64,000 nucleotides of DNA, taken from positions 62,001 to 126,000 of the forward strand of contig NZ_VMHE01000003.1 in the NCBI RefSeq assembly GCF_007559425.1. The letters run 5' to 3'. How positions within the stretch are numbered: the first letter of the stretch is position 1; each line of letters starts with the position of its first letter. A program made the position numbers and the translations under genes. Below the pieces are notes generated by a model. The model made no database searches. It saw only the letters and a program-made list of their open reading frames with translations, and was not told the DNA's origin. Positions 58,025 to 64,000 of this stretch are shown here, one piece after another. The stretch comes from Allobacillus salarius. GTDB lineage: Bacteria > Bacillota > Bacilli > Bacillales > Alkalibacillaceae.

Positions 58025-58248
58025 TAACTTACCTCCTAAAAGTGCTAGTTCTAGTACTGGGAATAAGCTTCGATTCGTATTTGTTTGTTGCAACCTACAA
58101 TAAGTTTAGCAATCCATAACATTAACTTTATTATGTTCTCTTATATAACTATCGGTATTTTATAAAAATTTTAAAAGGATAGTAGCGTTTTGTCTCTCTT
58201 TTTCTCGATCATTTCCAGATACAACCATCTTCGCTACTTACCACTGTG

Positions 58249-59391
58249 TTACTTCGATTGATGCGGAATAGAAATTTTCACGCGAGTACCCTTGCCAGGA
58301 CTCGATTCGATGGAAAACTCACCATTCAGAATATCAATCCTTTCCCGCATGCCAATTAATCCAAACGATTCTTCATTTTTTACATTCGGATTGAATCCTT
58401 TTCCGTCATCGATAATATGCAAATTCAACTTTGGCGGTGTGTTTTCGTAAATCACACGAATTACTCGAGCTTCTGCATGCTTTAGTGCATTTTGCAGTGC
58501 TTCTTGTATTAAACGGAACGCAGCTGTTTCAAATTGCTGATTAAACCGCTGTTCTCTTCCGCGCATAATAAATTCAATTCTCACTTGGTGGTACTCTTCG
58601 GTTGTTGCAATATATTTGCGTAATGTTGGGACCAGGCCGAGATCATCCAGTGCCATTGGCCGGAGATCATAAATGATACGTCGGACTTCGTATAATGCTT
58701 TTCGTACCATTTCTTTCATCGTTTTGACTTCTCCCAAGCCTTGTTCGATGCCTCGCTCCCGGAATGTTTTTCCGACGATTTCAGATCGAATCATGACATT
58801 GGCGAGCATTTGTGCAGGTCCATCATGCATTTCACGTGAAAGACTTCGTCGCTCCTCTTCTTGAGCTTCGATAATTTTCAATCCAAATTCTTGGCTATCT
58901 TTCGCCGATTGAATCGTTTCATTAATTTCTTTAAAGTCTGTCATTAAGTAGTTTAAAATGACATTTGTTTTACTCAATAAATTTTGAGATCGTTCAATAC
59001 TCGTCCCTAATGCCCGAATGCGCTGTTCGAGTTCTTCACGCCGTTTGATTAACCCTTCTTCTTTTTGCCTTTGCAAGACAATTTGTGTCTGGATGTTATG
59101 CGTGTGGTTGTAAACCTCGTGAACCTCTTCTTCGCTATATCGATCGAAGTTTTTACTGACTTCGGATAAGCGCAACCGGGAAAGTTTTAATTTTCGTTCG
59201 AGTTGATCGTTTTCATCGATTAAATTTTTAACTTCCTGCTTAATATTCGTCAATTCTCGCTCTAGCGCTTGTTGTTGTTTGCGTGATTCTTCTCCTAAAG
59301 AGAAAATTTCATCTTTACTATTGCTGACCACATCAACCATTTCATTGATGATCTGATCCAATGCTTTTTCGGAATCTTGCACTGTTGACAT
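58249..59391 (-). CDS. degS: Sensor histidine kinase DegS
   Basis: This 380-residue cytosolic HisKA_3 kinase has no membrane segment. The N-terminal half is the DegS coiled-coil sensor domain. The phosphorylated histidine is H189 in SREMHDGPAQ, and ATPase boxes are NALKHAEA (N box) and IIDDGKGF and FGLIGMRERI (G boxes). It phosphorylates DegU, encoded 224 bp downstream. Confidence 0.96.
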   Translation of the reverse strand: MSTVQDSEKALDQIINEMVDVVSNSKDEIFSLGEESRKQQQALERELTNIKQEVKNLIDENDQLERKLKLSRLRLSEVSKNFDRYSEEEVHEVYNHTHNIQTQIVLQRQKEEGLIKRREELEQRIRALGTSIERSQNLLSKTNVILNYLMTDFKEINETIQSAKDSQEFGLKIIEAQEEERRSLSREMHDGPAQMLANVMIRSEIVGKTFRERGIEQGLGEVKTMKEMVRKALYEVRRIIYDLRPMALDDLGLVPTLRKYIATTEEYHQVRIEFIMRGREQRFNQQFETAAFRLIQEALQNALKHAEARVIRVIYENTPPKLNLHIIDDGKGFNPNVKNEESFGLIGMRERIDILNGEFSIESSPGKGTRVKISIPHQSK

Positions 59392-59410
59392 TCATTAGGC
59401 CTCCATTTTA

Positions 59411-59438
59411 CCTATAACTTTCGCCGGATAAAGGTCAA
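59411..59438 (-). promoter_or_regulatory. Candidate sigma-A promoter of degS
   Basis: Minus strand TTGACC, 16-bp spacer, TATAGG. It is close to the start codon, leaving a leader of only about 15 nt. A run of eight C (minus strand) lies just upstream of the -35. Confidence 0.5.
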
Positions 59439-59450
59439 TTTTGGGGGGGG

Positions 59451-59774
59451 AAATAAAAACTATTTATCCTTTATGTGGTCAACCTTTAATTATAATTCAT
59501 CATATCACAGTTGTTACCCATTCACCTTTACAGTTCGCTAACAAATCCTTTACTATACTTTTAATATTCACCTTTCGGATCAGCACTTTTTCTTTTGAAA
59601 GGCGTTTATTGAGTAGAATCAAATCGCTTTCAATAAGTTTTTCTCATTATCAGATCATTTTTTTCTATAAATTAGTTAAATTATTATTCTATTTGTTATT
59701 ATACCCTTATTTTTTATATTTTTTAATAGCAATCCTTCTTTTTTTAACTAATTTGCTTTTTCCTGTCCAATACA
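59451..59774. other. Intergenic stretch between degS and yvyE
   Basis: About 320 bp of very AT-rich DNA between divergent genes. An in-frame upward extension of yvyE runs through it but has no SD and an unlikely composition. Nothing else was recognised. Confidence 0.4.
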
Positions 59775-59803
59775 TTGCCGTTTTTTGTCCTGTTATATAT
59801 ACT
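59775..59803 (+). promoter_or_regulatory. Sigma-A promoter of yvyE
   Basis: TTGCCG, 17-bp spacer, TATACT, 22 bp before the start codon. Confidence 0.6.
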
Positions 59804-59824
59804 ATAAGTTTAGGAGGATTTACA

Positions 59825-60469
59825 ATGCTAGAAAGCTATTTAACGATCAAGGGTGAGGGTGAACACGAAATTGTTATCCAAAAATCCCGTTTTATCGGAT
59901 ATGTAAAACGTACAGAAACCGAAGAGGAAGCTCAACAATTCATCCAACAAATAAAAAAGAAGCATTACCAAGCGACCCATAATTGCTCAGCGTACATGAT
60001 CGGAGAGCAAAATCTTACCCAAAAGGCAAATGATGATGGTGAGCCAAGCGGAACAGCTGGTGTACCTATGCTTGAGGTATTAATAAAGATGGATTTAAAA
60101 GATACATGTGTTGTTGTAACGCGTTATTTTGGAGGTATTAAGTTGGGGGCAGGCGGCTTAATCCGTGCTTATTCCAGCGCCACTTCCGAAGCAATCAAAC
60201 ATGTTGGAGTCGTTAGACGTTCCTTAATGAAAGAAATCATTATTGAAGCAGACTATCATTTACTCGGCAAAGTGGAAAATGAGCTGCGCAATCAAAATCA
60301 TTTGATCGATACGATTGATTATGCAGACCTCGTGAGGTTCCATGTATATGTACCTATTGCTGAAACCGACTCTTTTCAGCAGTGGATGACGGATTTTACC
60401 AATGCTCAAGTGAAACTTTCTGTCGGGAACGAACGTCATATGGAAGTAGATGTGTCATTAAACGAATAA
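59825..60469 (+). CDS. yvyE: YigZ/IMPACT family protein YvyE
   Basis: This 214-residue protein has the UPF0029/IMPACT N-terminal domain (SRFIGYVKRTETEEEAQQFIQQIKKKHYQATHNCSAY, DDGEPSGTAGVPML, VVVTRYFGGIKLGAGGLIRAYSSA) and a DUF1949 C-terminal domain. Role unresolved; linked to translation control in eukaryotes. The ATG at 59825 has AGGAGG upstream. It is 16 bp before the LCP gene. Confidence 0.93.
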   Translation: MLESYLTIKGEGEHEIVIQKSRFIGYVKRTETEEEAQQFIQQIKKKHYQATHNCSAYMIGEQNLTQKANDDGEPSGTAGVPMLEVLIKMDLKDTCVVVTRYFGGIKLGAGGLIRAYSSATSEAIKHVGVVRRSLMKEIIIEADYHLLGKVENELRNQNHLIDTIDYADLVRFHVYVPIAETDSFQQWMTDFTNAQVKLSVGNERHMEVDVSLNE

Positions 60470-60485
60470 GAGAGGATTTCGACGT

Positions 60486-61478
60486 ATGAGAAAACGTACA
60501 AAAATAATGATTGGATTACTTGTCGTTCTATTTACTAGCCTGGCAGGTATCTTTGTTTATGGTCATTCAATCTATCAAGAGGCAGAAAAAGCTGTGGACG
60601 CTTCGCAACAAGAATTGGAGCGTGGTGATAAGTCGGAAAAGCGTGAAGAAAAAGTTGATCCGAGTAAAGATAATGTATCCATTTTGTTTATAGGAGTTGA
60701 CGACAGTGACGCACGTGAAGGGTCTTCTAGCTTAGCAGACGCACTTGTCGTAGCGACGTTTAATAAGAAAGAAAACTCTATTAATCTTGTTAGTATTCCA
60801 AGAGATTCTTATGTAGATGTCCCTTATCAACTAGAAAAAGATAAAATCACCCATGTTCATGCGAAAGCTGGATTGGATGAAACGGTTGATACTGTTGAAG
60901 GTTTGCTTGATGTTCCGGTCGATTATTATGTACGATTGGATTTCGAAGCGTTTGTTAAAGTGGTTGATACGTTGGGTGGCGTGCCATTCGATGTTCCATA
61001 TTATATGGAAGAATCAAATAGTCAGGATGAAAAGGGTTCTATCGTTTTACAGCCCGGCAAACAACAATTGACTGGTGAAGAAGCTCTTGCGGTTGCCCGG
61101 ACCCGGAAATACGATAATGATTTAATGCGTGGTCAACGCCAAATGGAATTGTTAGATACAATCCTGAAAGAAACAATGTCGGTTTCCAATTTGACGAAGT
61201 ACGGCGATTTAATTAACGACATTAGCGATCATTTAACGACCAATATGCCGTTTAATGAAATGGTAAGTCTTCATAGTTATATAACGGACATGAATGGTGT
61301 GCAAATGGACAAAATGCAATTAAGTGGAAATAACTTAATGAAAAATGGCGTGTATTATTTCGAACTGGAGAATGAAAGCGTTGAAGCGATTCAAAAAGAT
61401 TTAAGGGAGCATTTAGGTCTTCCGACTTCCGTAGCAGATTCAACAGAACAGAAAAATACGATTAACTCAGGCAGTTAA
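60486..61478 (+). CDS. LytR-CpsA-Psr (LCP) family wall glycopolymer transferase
   Basis: This 330-residue membrane-anchored protein has an N-terminal TM (about 8-26), a charged linker, then the LCP domain: FIGVDDSDAREGSSSLADALVVATFN, VSIPRDSYVDVP, and ALAVARTRKYDNDLMRGQRQ with the conserved arginines. LCP enzymes transfer teichoic acid or other polymers to peptidoglycan. Synteny with yvyE/degSU matches tagU (formerly lytR-type yvhJ), but the family has several paralogues. Confidence 0.92.
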   Translation: MRKRTKIMIGLLVVLFTSLAGIFVYGHSIYQEAEKAVDASQQELERGDKSEKREEKVDPSKDNVSILFIGVDDSDAREGSSSLADALVVATFNKKENSINLVSIPRDSYVDVPYQLEKDKITHVHAKAGLDETVDTVEGLLDVPVDYYVRLDFEAFVKVVDTLGGVPFDVPYYMEESNSQDEKGSIVLQPGKQQLTGEEALAVARTRKYDNDLMRGQRQMELLDTILKETMSVSNLTKYGDLINDISDHLTTNMPFNEMVSLHSYITDMNGVQMDKMQLSGNNLMKNGVYYFELENESVEAIQKDLREHLGLPTSVADSTEQKNTINSGS

Positions 61479-61522
61479 TGCATGAAATTCGAAAAATTTA
61501 ACTATTATCGTATGAAATTTAT

Positions 61523-61550
61523 AAAACCTTCCATTGCGGGAGGTTTTTTT
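61523..61550 (+). terminator. Rho-independent terminator after the LCP gene
   Basis: Stem AAACCTTCC / GGGAGGTTT with one G-U pair, 5-nt loop, then TTTTTTAT. Confidence 0.82.
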
Positions 61551-61552
61551 AT

Positions 61553-61586
61553 ACAAAAAAAAGACCACCAACACGGATGTTGGTGG
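61553..61586 (-). terminator. Orphan minus-strand terminator
   Basis: Minus strand perfect 9-bp stem CCACCAACA / TGTTGGTGG, 4-nt loop, then about eight T. No minus-strand gene lies upstream of it, which points to an unannotated small RNA or antisense transcript from 61.6-62 kb. Confidence 0.65.
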
Positions 61587-62060
61587 CAAAAAGATAGCGT
61601 CTAAATAAAACCTTATGATCGAGGTTAACTCTATTGTAATACACGACATTGCGCATTACAATACATCCTTATTGAGAAATAAAATAAAAAAAGATTACTA
61701 AAATACAATGATAGTTATATTTTTGTTCATATTATTATAATTAGTTTCATTTAATAATTATTATAAATAGTTATATTTTGTTATATAATGTTCATATAGC
61801 GTGAGTAATTAGTCCTGCAAATCACTTTCCTAATATTTATTTATTAAATTAATTTCTAAAATCGGAAATTGTTGGTGTGATCGCGTTTTTTAGTTTACTT
61901 GTCTCTTTTTAGTCTAAATTACCTAGTTCTATATACATTCCGTCCGACAAATACTGTGTAAATTTTCAAACAATTCTAGGTATTTTTTATCTTACAAATT
62001 TAAATCGAAATACTCAATGAATATGATGACTTTTTAGCTATACTATTTAGTATCACTAAA
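61587..62060. other. AT-rich intergenic stretch with an inverted repeat
   Basis: About 470 bp without a convincing gene. It has the inverted repeat TATTGTAAT (61632-61640) / ATTACAATA (61655-61663), 14-nt spacer, operator-like or an RNA stem, and many TATAAT-like sequences on both strands. It must contain the subtilase promoter; TATACT at about 62039 is a possible -10 without a good -35. Confidence 0.45.
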
Positions 62061-62079
62061 TTTTCCAAGGAGGAATTAA

Positions 62080-63525
62080 ATGAAGAAACTAGTTTCATTA
62101 TCTATTCTATTATTTGTATTAATCTTTTCGGTTTCTGCACTATCCGCTCAAGAGCCTGAAGATTATTACTCAGTTGTCTTGAAAAATAGCAACCAGGTAA
62201 ACCAGTTTAAACAGGAATTAAAAGATGCTGGTGCTGAAGTTGTTTATGAAGTACCAGAATTAGGATACTATCAAGTGAAAGGCACACCTAGCCAAGTAGC
62301 AAACGTTAGTAAGTTGAATGGCGTCGCTGCTGCTTCACCTTCAATAAAGTGGGATTTACAGAAAACAGAAAAGGTCAAGATGTCTCAACAAGAACTTGAG
62401 GCGCAACTAGAAGCAGCAGATCCTGGACAAGCTGCGATGTGGCCGCTTCAGTGGGATGTTCAGCGTATTACAGAAAACGGAAAAAGCTATGATGTTCATA
62501 CAGGTTCCCATGATACTGTAGTCGCTGTGCTCGATACAGGTATTAACTTGCAACACCCTGACTTAGCTCCAAACATCGTTGAAGGATCTAAAAACTTTGT
62601 TCCTGCCGGGGGTTTTCGTGGTACTGAACCTGGCGAAACAGGTGATGTGAATAAAGTACAAGATCTTCACGGACATGGAAGTCACGTTTCTGGTCATATT
62701 GCTGGTAATGGCAACATGTTAGGTGTTGGTCCTGACTTAGGCCTACGCGCTTACCGTGTGTTCGGACAAAGCTCTGCTGAAACTCCGTGGATTTTAGCTG
62801 CGATGGTTCAAGCAGCAGATGATGGTTCTGATGTTTTATCCATGAGCCTTGGTGGCTTTGATTACCTCGGACAAGTATTTGAGAAGAACCCTGAAACAGG
62901 TAAATGGGAAAATGCAGGAAATAATAGTGCTGATATGGTAGCTTACAAACGAGCACTTCAATACGTTGAAAGCAAAGGTGCAGTCGTTGTCACTTCAGCA
63001 GGTAACGATGGTTTAGATGCACGAAACAACAAACAAGTCGTTGAATTCATCAATGACAGCCTTGGCGAAAATGTTCAACTACGCGGAACAGCGAAAATTG
63101 CACCAGCTGATTACGCTGGAATCATTAACGTCTCTGCAACAGGTCCAAATGATCAGCTAGCTGTTTATTCAAACTACGGTGCTGGTTTTGTTGACTTAGC
63201 TACAGTCGGTGGCGACACACGCTTATACGATCAGTACGCAGCTGAAGGTCGACTTAATGAATACTTAGAGAACCAAATGCACTACGACGAATTCACGTTG
63301 AGTGCTGACTCAGAAGGTGCCGGTTACTACTTCAGTGTCGGAACTTCTATGGCGACTCCTAAAGCATCAGCAGTAGCTGCATTGATTATCGATCAGCATA
63401 ACGGTGAGTTGAACCCGAACCAAGTGAAGAATATTCTTTACAAAAAAGGTGTTGAAAAAGTTAAAGGTAACGAAAAGAAAAAGTTTGGTAATGGTCACTT
63501 AAATGCATTTGATGCAGTGAGATAA
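62080..63525 (+). CDS. Secreted subtilisin-like serine protease (S8)
   Basis: This 481-residue exoprotease has a Sec signal peptide ending near SALSA (about residue 23), an I9-type propeptide (about 28-95: YYSVVLKNSNQVNQFKQEL, ELGYYQVKGTPSQVANV), and an S8 domain with D152 (AVLDTGI), H199 (HGHGSHVSGH), the oxyanion Asn N309 (TSAGND) and S423 (GTSMATPKAS). HGSH and TPK differ from the common HGTH and TPH. The catalytic domain has an insertion of about 60 residues between 365 and 420. GGAGG precedes the ATG. Likely DegU-regulated, by analogy only. Confidence 0.95.
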   Translation: MKKLVSLSILLFVLIFSVSALSAQEPEDYYSVVLKNSNQVNQFKQELKDAGAEVVYEVPELGYYQVKGTPSQVANVSKLNGVAAASPSIKWDLQKTEKVKMSQQELEAQLEAADPGQAAMWPLQWDVQRITENGKSYDVHTGSHDTVVAVLDTGINLQHPDLAPNIVEGSKNFVPAGGFRGTEPGETGDVNKVQDLHGHGSHVSGHIAGNGNMLGVGPDLGLRAYRVFGQSSAETPWILAAMVQAADDGSDVLSMSLGGFDYLGQVFEKNPETGKWENAGNNSADMVAYKRALQYVESKGAVVVTSAGNDGLDARNNKQVVEFINDSLGENVQLRGTAKIAPADYAGIINVSATGPNDQLAVYSNYGAGFVDLATVGGDTRLYDQYAAEGRLNEYLENQMHYDEFTLSADSEGAGYYFSVGTSMATPKASAVAALIIDQHNGELNPNQVKNILYKKGVEKVKGNEKKKFGNGHLNAFDAVR

Positions 63526-63542
63526 GATTGTTATTGAGAAAG

Positions 63543-63573
63543 AAAGGCACTGACTTCGGTCGGTGCCTTTTTT
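63543..63573 (+). terminator. Rho-independent terminator after the subtilase gene
   Basis: Stem AAAGGCACTGAC / GTCGGTGCCTTT with a G-U pair, UUCG tetraloop, then TTTTTT. Confidence 0.87.
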
Positions 63574-63659
63574 CATGTTGGGTAGTAGAGGAAGTTAACA
63601 CCACAGCGTTCAAGCACAAAGAAGCTTGACAGCTATCAAGTGTGTATTCAGCATACTAA

Positions 63660-63776
63660 TGTGCTCTATTCTACGGTAGCGCTGAAATATTACGCTCTAC
63701 CCTCTATTTGAAGCGCTCTATTCAACGGTAGCTTGCTGAAATAATGTTCTACCCTCGATTTGAAGCGCTCAATTTT
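63660..63776. repeat. Array I: 52-bp tandem repeat, about 2.3 units
   Basis: GCTCTATT starts at 63663 and 63715 and GCTCAATT at 63767, a 52-bp step. Units share ACGGTAGC, GCTGAAATA, CTCTACCCTC or TTCTACCCTC, and ATTTGAAGC. It lies between the convergent terminators of the subtilase and the right-edge gene. The period equals that of array D. Confidence 0.85.
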
Positions 63777-63805
63777 ATAAAACAACAGTAGGCATCAACT
63801 ATTCA

Positions 63806-63839
63806 AACAATAAACGGAAGAGTCATTAAAACTCTTCCG
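63806..63839 (-). terminator. Rho-independent terminator after the right-edge gene
   Basis: Minus strand stem CGGAAGAGT / ACTCTTCCG, 7-nt loop, then TTTATTGTTTG. Confidence 0.82.
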
Positions 63840-63856
63840 CATCCTTATAATCCGAG

Positions 63857-64000
63857 TCAAACCGCTCCGTCAGTAAACTCTTTTTCCTCGTCTTTCGAGT
63901 CTTTCAAATCGAACTGATCTTTACCTAAAATAAAGTAAGCCAAATCTTTGCGTTTATAGCTCATTAAATCTTTTCGTTTTACCAAGTAGAAAATTAAGCC
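63857..64000 (-). CDS. Unrecognised protein, C-terminal 47 residues only
   Basis: Only the end of this gene is inside the window. The visible part begins with a short hydrophobic stretch (GLIFYLVKRKDLMSYKRK), possibly the end of a membrane helix with a positive-inside flank, then ILGKDQFDLKDSKDEEKEF and a TGA stop. A terminator follows, so it is probably a real gene; a membrane protein is likely but no family can be named. Confidence 0.55.
   Translation of the reverse strand, partial: GLIFYLVKRKDLMSYKRKDLAYFILGKDQFDLKDSKDEEKEFTDGAV

Noticed and set aside
58025..58248. Separate degU promoter
   Set aside because: The 224-bp gap is long enough for one, but I found no -35/-10 pair that I could support.
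59441..59824. N-terminal extension of YvyE
   Set aside because: AT-rich, no SD, not in the family; the ATG at 59825 has AGGAGG and gives the usual length.
61467..61649. 60-codon minus-strand ORF near the LCP terminator
   Set aside because: It runs through two terminator hairpins and has no SD.

Overview
The window is a continuous piece of a Bacillaceae (Firmicutes) chromosome of moderate GC. Gene content and order follow the Bacillus subtilis csc/yvc to degSU arc closely: rapZ-yvcK-whiA-crh, trxB, hprK-lgt-yvoD-ppaX-yvoF, yvlB-yvlD, uvrBA, minJ, ctpB, ftsEX, cccB, prfB, secA, hpf, the late flagellar block fliT to yvyF, comFC-comFA, degV, degSU, yvyE and a LytR-CpsA-Psr (LCP) gene. Candidate sigma-A, sigma-B and sigma-D promoters, TTG/GTG starts behind strong Shine-Dalgarno (SD) sites, bacillithiol genes and a Crh protein all fit. 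Several acidic low-complexity tails (YrhK-like protein, MinJ-like protein, CtpB linker) hint at a salt-tolerant relative, but that is inference. No rRNA, tRNA, insertion sequence, prophage or CRISPR array was seen.

Layout. 1-8.5 kb: a ThDP enzyme/aminotransferase operon, the crh-whiA-yvcK-rapZ operon, trxB and a TPR gene. 8.9-16.6 kb: glpKD and the hprK-lgt-ppaX operon. 16.8-20.9 kb: a sigma-B-like YrhK-family gene, the envelope genes yvlBD, and bshB2-yojF. 20.9-25.8 kb: uvrBA behind a LexA box. 25.9-34.8 kb: division and envelope genes (minJ, ctpB, an M23 hydrolase, ftsX, ftsE), cccB, and prfB with its programmed frameshift. 35.3-39.3 kb: secA, a small CxxC gene, hpf. 39.4-53.9 kb: the flagellar late block, interrupted by two plus-strand genes (a fused YheC/D-type ATP-grasp protein and a CYP152 peroxygenase), with three tandem flagellins next to csrA-fliW. 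54-61.5 kb: competence, degV, degSU, yvyE, LCP. 62-63.5 kb: a secreted subtilase. The edges cut one gene at each end.

Control. Sigma-D-type promoters (TAAA-N15-nCCGATAT) lie before flaG, the first flagellin and flgM. Each flagellin leader carries a CsrA-type hairpin, so the FliW-CsrA-Hag switch probably controls all three. Sigma-B-type promoters lie before hpf, the CYP152 gene and the YrhK-like gene.

Most unusual feature. Nine intergenic tandem arrays sit just beyond a rho-independent terminator, and in eight cases before the promoter side of the next operon. Seven have an exact 21-bp period (two helical turns) and two a 52-bp period (about five turns). Unit sequence differs between arrays but is conserved within each; two pairs of arrays share a core. 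Their multiple-of-three period creates false repetitive ORFs. I know of no description of this pattern. It is the best candidate here for an undescribed system, though its function is unknown.
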